A stretch of DNA of 64,000 bases. It comes from Nitrospirota bacterium (GTDB lineage: Bacteria; Nitrospirota; Nitrospiria; JACQBW01). The translations under genes and the position numbers were made by a program. Where the stretch lies: NCBI GenBank assembly GCA_016194305.1, contig JACQBW010000016.1:38524-102523 (forward strand), read 5' to 3'. This document shows positions 18,122-26,521 of the stretch, piece by piece. How positions within the stretch are numbered: position 1 is the stretch's first letter; each line of letters starts with the position of its first letter. Below the pieces are notes generated by a model. That model saw nothing but the letters and a program-made list of their open reading frames with translations. It was not told the origin of the DNA and ran no database searches.

Positions 18122-18237
18122 TTCATTGAGAAGGGATCAGCTGCTAGGCCGCAGGAGTGAGGCAATCGGAGCGTAATATGTGGGTACGTGAGAATTGCCG
18201 AACGACGAGAACGCAGCAGGTGAACGCTTATCAATGG
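18122..18237 (-). repeat. Palindromic repeat element, copy C (inverted)
   Basis: The reverse complement reads CATTGATAAG ... GTTCTCGTCGTTCGGCAATT ... TTACGCTCCG ... CTCCTGCGGCCT ... CTTCTCAATG. This is the same core as copies A and B, with its own terminal inverted repeats (CATTGAGAAG and CATTGATAAG on opposite ends). It lies between gspG and gspH and overlaps the first codons of gspH. Confidence 0.8.
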
Positions 18238-18726
18238 AACAGGGGCTTTACCCTGATTGAGATCGTGATCGTTGTCTTGATCATCGGCTTGATTGCGCTG
18301 CTCCTGCTTCCGAGAATCGCCGGAATTTCAAAAGGGAATGCAAAAACGGCGATTCGGCACCTGACCGGAACGATCCAGTCTTTGAGAGACGAGGCCGAGA
18401 TTCGACAGAAGATCTTCAGGCTGAGTTTCTACCTCTCGGAACAACGTTACGACGTCAGTTATCTCGATGAGAAAGGTGAATTTGTTCCCTATCACTCCGA
18501 CTCGGTCGAAAAGGCGGCCTGGGGGAGAGAAATCGTTCTGAAGGATGTGGTCACGCTTCGGCAGGGGAAAGTGACCGAAGGAACGGCTTCCCTTTTTTTT
18601 TACCCGCAGGGCAGAGTCGAAAAGGGACTATTCCATTTTGAGGAGGGGGGCCGGCCAATGACCTTGCAGGTTCACTCTCTTTCGGGAAAAGTGAAGTGGA
18701 TTGACGGTTATGTGGAAGAAAAATAG
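18178..18726 (+). CDS. gspH: Minor pseudopilin GspH
   Basis: This is a 182-residue pseudopilin. The processing site is NRG|FTLIEIVIVVLIIGLIALLL with Glu at +5, followed by a GspH-like beta-rich domain (LSFYLSEQRYDVSYLDE). Whichever start is used, ATG 18178 or in-frame GTG 18157, it lies inside repeat copy C. The element therefore supplies the start and most of a 23-residue leader (MWVRENCRTTRTQQVNAYQW), much longer than the leaders of gspG or gspI. No in-frame start lies between the repeat and the processing site. The gene overlaps gspI by 17 bp. Confidence 0.8.
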   Translation: MWVRENCRTTRTQQVNAYQWNRGFTLIEIVIVVLIIGLIALLLLPRIAGISKGNAKTAIRHLTGTIQSLRDEAEIRQKIFRLSFYLSEQRYDVSYLDEKGEFVPYHSDSVEKAAWGREIVLKDVVTLRQGKVTEGTASLFFYPQGRVEKGLFHFEEGGRPMTLQVHSLSGKVKWIDGYVEEK

Positions 18727-19081
18727 CGGGTTTACACTTTTGGAGGTCATGATTGCGCTCACCCTGGTTGCGATTGTTTTTGTTCCTCTTCTTTCTCTCA
18801 GAAATCAGAACATCCAGGAGACCTATTCTGCCCGGCAGCTTTTAAGAGCCGATTTTCTCTCCCATGAAAAACTGACCGGGTTTCAGCTAACCGAAAAGCC
18901 GGAAGCGGGTGAGACAAAGGGAACGTTTGACGATCCGTTTTCGGGATTTCGATGGGAACAAACAGTTTCGGAGACACCGCTTGGTGGGGTAAGAGAGGTT
19001 CGCTTTAAGGTCATCTGGAAAAAGGGGGAGCGGGATGAGGAAGCGGAATGGGTGGAATATTTTCGCAATTCTCCCGGATAA
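18710..19081 (+). CDS. gspI: Minor pseudopilin GspI
   Basis: The 123 residues begin with a short leader (MWKKNSG) cut before FTLLEVMIALTLVAIVFVPLL, with Glu at +5. A small C-terminal domain follows (FRWEQTVSETPLGGVREVRF). GspI nucleates the GspI-J-K tip complex of the pseudopilus. ATG 18710 is chosen over TTG 18701 because it gives the usual leader length. The gene overlaps gspH and is followed 3 bp later by gspJ. Confidence 0.88.
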   Translation: MWKKNSGFTLLEVMIALTLVAIVFVPLLSLRNQNIQETYSARQLLRADFLSHEKLTGFQLTEKPEAGETKGTFDDPFSGFRWEQTVSETPLGGVREVRFKVIWKKGERDEEAEWVEYFRNSPG

Positions 19082-19084
19082 CCG

Positions 19085-19729
19085 ATGAGTGAGATCAGGG
19101 TGCCGCCGAAAGGTTTTACGCTCATTGAGGTTCTAATTGTTTTATCGATCATTGCTTTGATGACCCTTTTTCTATATGAAACATTCATTGCGACTTCCCG
19201 TGTGACAGAAAAAATAAATCTGGAAAGGGAGGGGTACAGGGAAATCCGGCTGACCTTTGATCAAATGACAAGAGAGCTCCTGAGTGCTTATCAGAGTTAC
19301 TCCGCTTCGACGCCCCTTCTTTTTTCGGGGGCACACGGAACAGGTCCTGAGGGTTCAAACGATTCTCTCTCTTTCTTTACGATGTCTCACCTTCACCTGA
19401 TCCCGAATCTGCCTGATTCGGACCTGACAAAAGTTCAGTATGCTTTGGAAAAATTGCCCGACGATCCTTTTTACAGGCTTCAGCATGAAGAATACCCTCA
19501 TTTTCTGTCGAATGGCCCGGTAGAAAAGGAAGTGATCCTTGAGAAAGTTAAAGAGCTGGATATTCAATATTACGATGGAACCCGATGGAACAGGGAATGG
19601 AATAGCGGCAAGACGTTTATCTCATCCCTTCCCCGGGCGGTCAAGGTCACTTTGGTCGTGGTCCGTCCCGATGGTAGCCAGGAGACCTGGAGCCGTCAAA
19701 TTAATCTATTGCCCCTTTCAATCAAGTGA
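19085..19729 (+). CDS. gspJ: Minor pseudopilin GspJ
   Basis: The 214 residues carry the leader MSEIRVPPKG followed by FTLIEVLIVLSIIALMTLFL, with Glu at +5. The remaining 180 residues resemble GspJ (FDQMTRELLSAYQSY, ELDIQYYDGTRWNREW), a member of the pseudopilus tip complex. The gene sits between gspI and gspN with very short spacers. Confidence 0.88.
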   Translation: MSEIRVPPKGFTLIEVLIVLSIIALMTLFLYETFIATSRVTEKINLEREGYREIRLTFDQMTRELLSAYQSYSASTPLLFSGAHGTGPEGSNDSLSFFTMSHLHLIPNLPDSDLTKVQYALEKLPDDPFYRLQHEEYPHFLSNGPVEKEVILEKVKELDIQYYDGTRWNREWNSGKTFISSLPRAVKVTLVVVRPDGSQETWSRQINLLPLSIK

Positions 19730-19736
19730 GACCCTC

Positions 19737-20645
19737 GTGAAGATGGAGATGACCTGGGTCTCGGACAGGAAGAGGCTGATATTGTCGATCGCCGGCCTGG
19801 TCTTATACGGGCTGGCCGTCTATCTCATTTTTCTCATTTTAAATTTTCCAAAAGAGAAGGTTCAGCGCTGGTTCTTTATTCAATTTCAAAAAGCCATTGA
19901 GTCCGAACTGACTGTGGGCGAGACCCGTTTTGTTTTTCCGCTCGGCACCGAATGGAAACAGATCACGATCCTCCCATATGGAAAGAAGGAACCCCGTTTT
20001 GTCATGGATCGTTTAAACGTCGATTTCCTTGTCACCTCTCTTCTATTCAAGAAGAGCCTCGATGCCCGATTTAATCTGAAAAGTTGGGGCGGCGAGATCA
20101 GAGGAGTCGTCGCGGCAGAAAGGGGAGGTGGGGCTTCCCGCTATTCGGTGACGGCTGAAGGGGAAGAGATTGATCTCAAAAAATTTCCATGGGAGAAAGG
20201 GATCACGGTAGAAGGGAAAATCAGGTTTCAAACTGAATACCGGTGGGAAGAAAGGGATCCGGCGAAAGGAAAGGGATTTCTTAATATTGAAGGCAACGGG
20301 ATAAACGGAAAAGGGCTCTCCTTTTCAGGTTTTTCCCTTCCGGAGCTGACCATTTATAAGTTAACAGGCCATGGTGTTATTCGGGAAGGTTCACTGATGC
20401 TGGACCGCCTGAATTCGACCGGATCTCTCGCCGATCTAAACGGGTCCGGAACCGTTCTGATCGAATTTCCGCTTGAAAGAAGTCTCCTGAATATCTCAAT
20501 GAAATTTACTCCGAAAGAGGCTTTAAATAAGGTGATTCCCCTTGCGTTTCTTTCTCCTCACGCCAGAACGGGTTTCCCCATGGAACTTTTTTTAAAAGGG
20601 ACGCTAAAGGAGCCGGTTTTCACCCTAACAGGGACCCCTTCATGA
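19737..20645 (+). CDS. gspN: Type II secretion protein GspN
   Basis: This protein has about 302 residues, one N-terminal membrane helix (LILSIAGLVLYGLAVYLIFL) and a long beta-rich periplasmic part (LNSTGSLADLNGSGTVLIEF) like the TIGR04411-type GspN found in delta-proteobacterial and related T2SS operons. GTG 19737 is preferred because AAGTGAG lies 6 nt upstream; ATG 19743 and 19749 are alternatives. The frame is open further upstream into gspJ, but the membrane helix marks the real N-terminus. It overlaps gspL by ATGA. Confidence 0.75.
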   Translation: MKMEMTWVSDRKRLILSIAGLVLYGLAVYLIFLILNFPKEKVQRWFFIQFQKAIESELTVGETRFVFPLGTEWKQITILPYGKKEPRFVMDRLNVDFLVTSLLFKKSLDARFNLKSWGGEIRGVVAAERGGGASRYSVTAEGEEIDLKKFPWEKGITVEGKIRFQTEYRWEERDPAKGKGFLNIEGNGINGKGLSFSGFSLPELTIYKLTGHGVIREGSLMLDRLNSTGSLADLNGSGTVLIEFPLERSLLNISMKFTPKEALNKVIPLAFLSPHARTGFPMELFLKGTLKEPVFTLTGTPS

Positions 20646-22063
20646 GGATTATCGGACTGGAACTGGATGGCGAGAAAATCCGATTTTCAGAATTTGAGGT
20701 CAGCTGGAAAGGCTCGCTTCAACTTCGATCATGCGATGAGGGGGAATTAGCGGAATTCGAAAAATCCGGAAATTTGCGAAGAATAATTGCCCGGGCCGAT
20801 CAGATCATCGTCTCCTATCCGGGAACGCTGGTTTCAGCACGACTCCTTTCACTTCCATTTGTTCAGCAGAAAAAAATTGAACAGGTCCTTCCCTTTGAAA
20901 TGGAGCCGCTCCTTCCATTTGAGCTTGATCGGGTCATACTCTCTTATCATCTACTTTCCCAGGAGAATGGTTCAAGCCGGATGATGGTGGCTGTGACCCT
21001 GAAGGAGCAATTTAGCGGTTTTATCAACAAACTTCACCGGTACGGCATTGATCCACATCAGCTGGAATGGGATGGGATGGCGCTCTTTAATTTCTGCCGT
21101 GTCGCCATGAAGAGGGAGAAAGAGAGTGTTCTCCTGATAAAGATCGGCTTCGACCAGACGACTCTCTGTATCGTCAAAGAAGACGCTCCGGTCATGATTC
21201 GCGCCATTGGGATTGGACTCCAGGGACTCTCGGAGAAAGGCAGCTGGAAAAGAGACCATCCGTTGATCAATGAATTTCTGAAGACGATGCAGGTTTTTAG
21301 AAGTGAAGGAGGCGACACCTTGCAGGCTCTCTTTGTATGCGGTGAAGGAGGAGAGATTCAGGGACTTCCCGACTGGATTTCCAGCGAACTTTCGATCCGG
21401 CTCGAAAGGAAGGTCAGTTTTGACGGCAAGGAGATTGATCCACGATTTGTTCCGGCGATAGGCCTTGCTTTGAAGGGAACGCCACTCAAAGGGACCCTGT
21501 CACAGATCAATTTTCGAAAAGAGGAGTTTTCCCATGCTACGGTTGAAAAAGGGAAAAAAGGAACTCAGCGGACTATTTTTGTGTTTTCCCTGATCATTAT
21601 CCTGCTCGGATGGATCGATCTTGGGATCCATTTTTCGGTGAAGAAGAACCATTATGATACCGTGAGCCGGCTTCTCCAAAAGGAATACCGGGATCTCTTT
21701 CCAGGAAAGGGTCCGATTGTCAACGAAATGGAACAGGCACGCGGAGGATTTTCCGAACTCAAGAAAAGGGAACTGTTTTTCAATATGCCGGGGAGCACCT
21801 CGCTTGAGATATTAAGGGAAATTACCGTTCAAATTCCCAAGGAGATCAGGATCGAAGTCAATGAGATTTCCGTGGATTCAGAAAAAGTCCGTCTTGAAGG
21901 GGAAACCGACTCTTTTGAGGCGTTGGAAAAAATTAAAGAATCGCTCGGAAAGAGTGGTTTTTTTGGTGAAAGGATCATCACGGATTCCAAAATGAATGCG
22001 GAAGAATCAAAAGTGAAGTTTAAGCTGGAGATGAACCGGATGGCTAAAGAAGAGCCGAGGTAA
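20642..22063 (+). CDS. gspL: Type II secretion protein GspL (PilM/PilN-like)
   Basis: The 473 residues have a cytoplasmic actin-like domain (residues about 1-270: VSARLLSLPFVQQKKIEQVL, PFEMEPLLPFELDRV), one membrane helix near residue 310 (TIFVFSLIIILLGWIDLGIH) and a periplasmic ferredoxin-like domain. GspL recruits GspE to the membrane and pairs with GspM. It starts 4 bp inside gspN, and gspM starts 3 bp after its stop. Confidence 0.88.
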   Translation: MRIIGLELDGEKIRFSEFEVSWKGSLQLRSCDEGELAEFEKSGNLRRIIARADQIIVSYPGTLVSARLLSLPFVQQKKIEQVLPFEMEPLLPFELDRVILSYHLLSQENGSSRMMVAVTLKEQFSGFINKLHRYGIDPHQLEWDGMALFNFCRVAMKREKESVLLIKIGFDQTTLCIVKEDAPVMIRAIGIGLQGLSEKGSWKRDHPLINEFLKTMQVFRSEGGDTLQALFVCGEGGEIQGLPDWISSELSIRLERKVSFDGKEIDPRFVPAIGLALKGTPLKGTLSQINFRKEEFSHATVEKGKKGTQRTIFVFSLIIILLGWIDLGIHFSVKKNHYDTVSRLLQKEYRDLFPGKGPIVNEMEQARGGFSELKKRELFFNMPGSTSLEILREITVQIPKEIRIEVNEISVDSEKVRLEGETDSFEALEKIKESLGKSGFFGERIITDSKMNAEESKVKFKLEMNRMAKEEPR

Positions 22064-22066
22064 AAT

Positions 22067-22624
22067 ATGGGCAGGCTGACTTTGTTTCAAGAGGGATGGA
22101 GCCGTTTGGGGAGAAGGGAAAGAAGGATTCTCGCCGGGGGTGCGGTTTTTCTGATTCTGCTGGTTTCATGGCTCCTGATTTTTTCTCCAATCCTCGAGCG
22201 AATGTCTTGGTATGACAGACAGGCCTTGCAGAAGGAGAAAGATCTGATAGAGTTTTCGCCTCTGAAGGAGAGTTATCTGAAAATTCGGAACCATCTCGAT
22301 CAAATTGAACATCGGATAGGACCTGCAAAGAATGAATTTTCATTTCCCGCCTATCTGGAAAATTTGGCAGTTCAGATCCGCGTCAAGAATAGGATGACGA
22401 CTTTACGTCCTCGTGCCACGCAGAGTTTTGATAACCTGAAATCGACGGAGATGGAGGTGAAACTGGAAGATCTGACTCTTTCTCAGGCCGTGGACTTTAT
22501 CTCCAAGATTGAACATTCCCCTGAGTTTCTATACATCCGAAACCTTCACATGAGAACCCGTTATGGCGAACCCAAAAATCTTGATTTAACGATGACGGTC
22601 TCCCATTATGAAAAAAGCCAATAG
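22067..22624 (+). CDS. gspM: Type II secretion protein GspM
   Basis: The 185 residues have one membrane helix near the N-terminus (RILAGGAVFLILLVSWLLIF), a coiled coil and a periplasmic ferredoxin-like domain (EMEVKLEDLTLSQAVDFISK), which is the GspM layout. GspM forms heterodimers with GspL. The 3' end overlaps gspK by 17 bp. Confidence 0.82.
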   Translation: MGRLTLFQEGWSRLGRRERRILAGGAVFLILLVSWLLIFSPILERMSWYDRQALQKEKDLIEFSPLKESYLKIRNHLDQIEHRIGPAKNEFSFPAYLENLAVQIRVKNRMTTLRPRATQSFDNLKSTEMEVKLEDLTLSQAVDFISKIEHSPEFLYIRNLHMRTRYGEPKNLDLTMTVSHYEKSQ

Positions 22625-23609
22625 CGCTTTTTCTTCTCCATTCAAAAATCATTCTGAACAGCACGGGCCTGTCAAGAATCAGAAGGGAATCGCCCTTTTG
22701 ATGGTTTTGTTTTCGATCGTTCTCCTGGTGACCCTGGTGATTGAGTTCAATTACCAGTCGAGAATCGAAACAAAATCGACTCTGAGATACGTGAATAGCG
22801 AAAAAGCGCTTTTTCTGGCCCGCTCTGGCCTGATAGCGGGAGAGGAGATTTTGAGATCGAATCTGTCCGGGAGTTATGACGGATTGGATCAATTTTGGGC
22901 GAAACCGCTTCCCCCCTATCCGGTAGGGGAAGGAACAGTGACCGTGAAGATTGAAGATGAAACCGGAAAGATCAATATCAATCTGCTTCGATTGCCAAAG
23001 TCCGCAAGGAGCGCCGGAGAAGCACAGGTCAGAAAGCTCTTTTCGCTCCTTGAATTGGATGAACGCCAGGTGGATGAAATCGTCCTCTGGATGGCCTGTG
23101 AAAGCGATCTCTATTATCAGGGATTAAAACCTTCCTATACCTGTCAAAGAAATCATTCGCTGGAAACGCTTTCGGAGCTTCATCTGGTGAGGGGCATGAC
23201 GGACGACATTTACGCCAAGATTTCTCCTTTCCTGACGATTTATCCGCAAAACCCGGACTCCAATAACAAGATTAATATCAACACGGCTGACCCCGTGGTG
23301 TTGCAAACGATCACCTATAAAGATGAAAACGGAAATTATATTTTTGATATCTCGAAAGGAATGGCAGAAGATCTGGTCAAAGCGCGCCCTTTAAAAGTGC
23401 TGACCGATTTTGACAATATTCCGAGTTTCAAGTCAGCAGGTAAATTTAGACAACTTGCTGTGAACTATATCGGATATGCGAGTGAGTATTTTACAATTTC
23501 TTCGTTGGGAGAGGTCAACGGAATCCAGAGAAAAATGGTTGAGACGATATATCGCCCCTCCCAGAATTCCAGTAGCCAAATTAGTCGTAATTTCATACGG
23601 TTAGAATAA
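22608..23609 (+). CDS. gspK: Type II secretion tip pseudopilin GspK
   Basis: The 333 residues have a long leader (MKKANSAFSSPFKNHSEQHG to NQKG) cut before IALLMVLFSIVLLVTLVIEF. As usual for GspK, the mature protein lacks the Phe-start of other pilins. A large globular domain follows with KININ-type and helix-hairpin-helix-like blocks (DETGKININLLRLP, NNKININTADPVVLQTI). GspK caps the pseudopilus. It is the last gene of the operon here, after gspM, instead of following gspJ. Confidence 0.9.
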   Translation: MKKANSAFSSPFKNHSEQHGPVKNQKGIALLMVLFSIVLLVTLVIEFNYQSRIETKSTLRYVNSEKALFLARSGLIAGEEILRSNLSGSYDGLDQFWAKPLPPYPVGEGTVTVKIEDETGKININLLRLPKSARSAGEAQVRKLFSLLELDERQVDEIVLWMACESDLYYQGLKPSYTCQRNHSLETLSELHLVRGMTDDIYAKISPFLTIYPQNPDSNNKININTADPVVLQTITYKDENGNYIFDISKGMAEDLVKARPLKVLTDFDNIPSFKSAGKFRQLAVNYIGYASEYFTISSLGEVNGIQRKMVETIYRPSQNSSSQISRNFIRLE

Positions 23610-23657
23610 TTCACTGGATCTGTTTTCCTCCTGTCCACAGGGATATCCACGGCTTAT

Positions 23658-23705
23658 CCACTACATCTAGTTGTTTTATATTTCCGGTCATACCATATCT
23701 GGTAG
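23658..23705 (+). promoter_or_regulatory. Tandem NrdR boxes upstream of nrdJ
   Basis: Two imperfect 16-bp palindromes, CCACTACATCTAGTTG at 23658-23673 and ATACCATATCTGGTAG at 23690-23705, resemble the NrdR box (consensus like ACACWATATATWGTGT). The gap between them is 16 bp, so starts are 32 bp apart, or three helical turns, as in known NrdR operators. NrdR represses ribonucleotide reductase genes; no nrdR gene lies in this window. Confidence 0.7.
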
Positions 23706-23713
23706 ATTTTTTC

Positions 23714-23742
23714 TTGACAAATTCTGCCACTTAAGCTTAAAG
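23714..23742 (+). promoter_or_regulatory. Probable nrdJ promoter
   Basis: A perfect TTGACA at 23714-23719 begins 9 bp after the second NrdR box. At 17 bp spacing the -10 is weak (TTAAAG). It would leave a leader of almost 190 nt. The leader shows no B12-box sequence, so I do not call a cobalamin riboswitch. Confidence 0.45.
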
Positions 23743-23936
23743 TTATTTCCTGTTGAGAAATATTTCGTCAGTTAAAAAAGGTTTATGAAGAGTCCATTCT
23801 GTCATAAGAAGTCACAACAGCCCGGTTCATATTTCCCGTTCAAAGCGATAGCTATCCATTATCATTCATAGTAATTATTTACGTTATTGCCGCGGAGGCC
23901 CGTTGTCCCGCAGGCGAAAAGGGGAGGCCCGTTCCA

Positions 23937-26309
23937 ATGGAAACGATCAAGAATGATTTGAATAAAAGTGAGGAAGTGTCGACCGCTTTTGATTCCTCGC
24001 AATTTCCTTTTCCTGACATTTCTCCTAATGCGCTTCGCGTCCTGGAAAAGCGCTATCTGGCGAAGAATGAAGAAGGAAAAACTGTGGAAACTCCCCAGGA
24101 ACTATTCATGAGAGTCGCTAAAAACATCGCGACTGCTGAACTGAAATATCCTCTCGGAAATTTTGATAAAGCCAATGTCGAATTTTATCAACTCATGGCC
24201 AATTTGGAATTTCTGCCGAACTCACCTACATTGATGAACGCGGGAAGAGATCTTCAGCAGCTTTCAGCCTGTTTTGTCCTCCCGGTTGAAGATTCAATGG
24301 AAGGAATTTTCGAAGTGGTCAAGCAGGCGGCAATCATCCATAAGACAGGCGGCGGAACAGGTTTTTCTTTTACACGCCTGCGTCCGAAAGATGACGTCGT
24401 TAAGACCACCGGGGGAGTGGCTTCCGGTCCTGTCTCGTTTATGAAAGTATTTAACCATGCTACAGAAGCGGTTAAACAAGGGGGCACGCGCCGGGGTGCC
24501 AATATGGGGATTCTGAGGGTTGATCATCCCGACATTCTTGATTTTATCAGTTGTAAAGATGATACCAAAGAAATTACCAATTTCAATATCAGTGTGGCGA
24601 TTACCGATAACTTTATGGAGGCGGTACGAAGGAATGAATCCTACGATTTAATCAGTCCCCGGTCTAAAAAGGCCGTTAAGCAGATGGATGCCCGAATGGT
24701 TTTTGATAAAATAGCCTCACAGGCCCATAAAAATGGTGAACCGGGACTTTTCTTTATCGATCCGACCAATCGGACAAATCCGACCCCCCATATTTCCGAA
24801 ATGGAAGCGACAAATCCCTGCGGAGAACAGCCATTACTCCCCTATGAGTCGTGTAACCTTGGAAGCATAAACCTTGAGAAACATCTGATCGAGAAAGAAG
24901 GCCAGTATGAAATCAACTGGATCCGGCTCGAAAAATCGATCCGGACTTCGGTTCATTTCCTCGACAATGTGATCGATATGAATAAATATCCGATTGCTGA
25001 GATTGAAAAGATAACCAAATCGAATCGTAAAATAGGTCTGGGAATCATGGGCTTTGCCCGGATCCTTTACAAGCTGGGAATCGGATACGATACAGAAGCG
25101 GGTGTGGATATGGGAAGAAAGATCATGGCCTTCTTCAAACAGGTCGGATACGATGCCTCCAGAAAACTAGCGGAAGAGAGAGGGGTTTATGCCAACTGGA
25201 AAGGCTCTCTCCACGAACAGCAGGGTCATGCAATCCGGAATTCTTATGTCACGACCGTAGCCCCGACCGGAACGATCAGCATGATTGCAGACACTTCCGG
25301 AGGGTGTGAGCCGGAGTTCTCTTTGATCTGGTACAAGAATGTGATGGGCGGTGAACATCTTCCCTATGTTCAGGACTATTTTATCGAAGTGGCGAAACGG
25401 GAAGGATTCTGGTACGAAGGGCTCCTTGAGAAAATCATTGCCAACCATGGATCTTCCCGTGGTATCAAAGAGATCCCTCCAAAGTGGCAGGAGGTTTTTG
25501 TGACCTCTCATGATATTGCTCCGGAATGGCATGTCCGCATGCAGGCCGCGTTTCAGGAACATACTGACAGTGCGGTTTCCAAGACCATCAACCTCTCCTC
25601 TTCGGCCACCGTGGAAGATGTCAAAAAGGCCTATCTTCTGGCCTACCGGTTGAATTGCAAAGGGATTACCGTCTATCGTGATGGAAGTCGGGACGAACAG
25701 GTGATGAATCTGGGAACGAGCAGCAAAAATCAGAGCGCGGCTCCCGCAGCGACGCCTTCTCCTACGAAATCAGTTACCGTGAATATGGCCTTGAATACGC
25801 CGACAGCCGTTCCTCAAGCTCCGGCGAGCCCTCTGATTCAGATCCGTCCGAGGCCATCGATTACCCATGGAAGCACCGCCAAAAAACCGACCTCTTGCGG
25901 AGATCTCTATCTGACGATCAACGAAGATGATAATGGGAACCCTTTTGAAGTGTTTGCCAATATGGGAAAAGCGGGAGGATGCGAGGCCTCCCAGAATGAA
26001 GCGACCGGACGCTTGATTTCATTGGCCCTCCGGGCGGGAGTGGAGCCGGATGCAATTGTCAAACAGTTAATCGGTATCCGTTGCAACAAGCCGTTTGGCC
26101 TGGGGGATAACCGGGTAGAATCCTGTTCCGACGGCATTGCCAAAATGATGTATGGCTATCTTGCCAAACATAAGGATTATCAGGCGAAAACAATGGTTCT
26201 GGCCACGCAAGGGAGAGTGACGTCGGCCTGTCCTGATTGCGGGTGCGAACTTCAGTTCGGAGAGGGATGTGAAAAGTGCAGTAACTGCGGCTTTTCCCGA
26301 TGCTCGTAA
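23937..26309 (+). CDS. nrdJ: Vitamin B12-dependent (class II) ribonucleoside-diphosphate reductase
   Basis: This 790-residue adenosylcobalamin-dependent reductase supplies dNTP precursors without an oxygen requirement. Visible elements are LSACFVLPVEDSMEGIF with the first redox Cys, KTGGGTGFSFTRLRP, the active-site loop TNPCGEQPLLPYESCNLGS, VAPTGTISMIADTSGG, and a C-terminal Cys-rich tail (CPDCGCELQFGEGCEKCSNC). Residues about 600-650 form an Ala/Pro-rich linker before a TSCxD-like domain (GGCEASQNEATGRLISLALR). The N-terminus has a short unconserved extension. Paired NrdR boxes upstream indicate NrdR control. Confidence 0.95.
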   Translation: METIKNDLNKSEEVSTAFDSSQFPFPDISPNALRVLEKRYLAKNEEGKTVETPQELFMRVAKNIATAELKYPLGNFDKANVEFYQLMANLEFLPNSPTLMNAGRDLQQLSACFVLPVEDSMEGIFEVVKQAAIIHKTGGGTGFSFTRLRPKDDVVKTTGGVASGPVSFMKVFNHATEAVKQGGTRRGANMGILRVDHPDILDFISCKDDTKEITNFNISVAITDNFMEAVRRNESYDLISPRSKKAVKQMDARMVFDKIASQAHKNGEPGLFFIDPTNRTNPTPHISEMEATNPCGEQPLLPYESCNLGSINLEKHLIEKEGQYEINWIRLEKSIRTSVHFLDNVIDMNKYPIAEIEKITKSNRKIGLGIMGFARILYKLGIGYDTEAGVDMGRKIMAFFKQVGYDASRKLAEERGVYANWKGSLHEQQGHAIRNSYVTTVAPTGTISMIADTSGGCEPEFSLIWYKNVMGGEHLPYVQDYFIEVAKREGFWYEGLLEKIIANHGSSRGIKEIPPKWQEVFVTSHDIAPEWHVRMQAAFQEHTDSAVSKTINLSSSATVEDVKKAYLLAYRLNCKGITVYRDGSRDEQVMNLGTSSKNQSAAPAATPSPTKSVTVNMALNTPTAVPQAPASPLIQIRPRPSITHGSTAKKPTSCGDLYLTINEDDNGNPFEVFANMGKAGGCEASQNEATGRLISLALRAGVEPDAIVKQLIGIRCNKPFGLGDNRVESCSDGIAKMMYGYLAKHKDYQAKTMVLATQGRVTSACPDCGCELQFGEGCEKCSNCGFSRCS

Positions 26310-26344
26310 TATAAATAAAATCAAAAATAGTGATAAAATCGGGA

Positions 26345-26373
26345 GGGGGCTTGCAGTACTTGCAGCCCCCTTT
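26345..26373 (+). terminator. Rho-independent terminator after nrdJ
   Basis: GGGGGC..TGCA and TGCAGCCCCC pair around a 5-nt loop with one bulge, followed by TTTCT. It lies 36 bp past the nrdJ stop. Confidence 0.7.
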
Positions 26374-26413
26374 CTGCGTTTATCGGGCGTAGAGCGGTTT
26401 AGGACTGTGACTG

Positions 26414-26454
26414 GAAAGGGCTCCACGGAACGCGCGTTCCGGGGAACCCTTTTC
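26414..26454 (+). repeat. Long GC-rich inverted repeat with perfect palindromic core
   Basis: The centre CGGAACGCGCGTTCCG is a perfect 16-bp palindrome. It is extended outward by GAAAGGGCTCC and its near complement GGGAACCCTTTTC, giving about 20 bp per arm. It sits between the nrdJ terminator and the heme-binding protein gene. It could be an operator or cruciform; a perfect loopless centre is unusual for a terminator. Confidence 0.6.
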
Positions 26455-26521
26455 GATAACACTCCTCCTTTCGCAATGTGAAAAGTGACAAAACATCAAG
26501 TTTATTTGGAGGAGCTTCGTT

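Noticed and set aside
19539..19736. Upstream extension of gspN into gspJ
   Set aside because: The frame is open, but the residues are Arg- and Ser-rich text from gspJ in another frame, and the membrane helix marks the real N-terminus near 19737.
23743..23936. Cobalamin riboswitch in the long leader of B12-dependent nrdJ
   Set aside because: The leader length is inviting, but no B12-box-like sequence or suitable stem set is visible. NrdR boxes explain regulation better.
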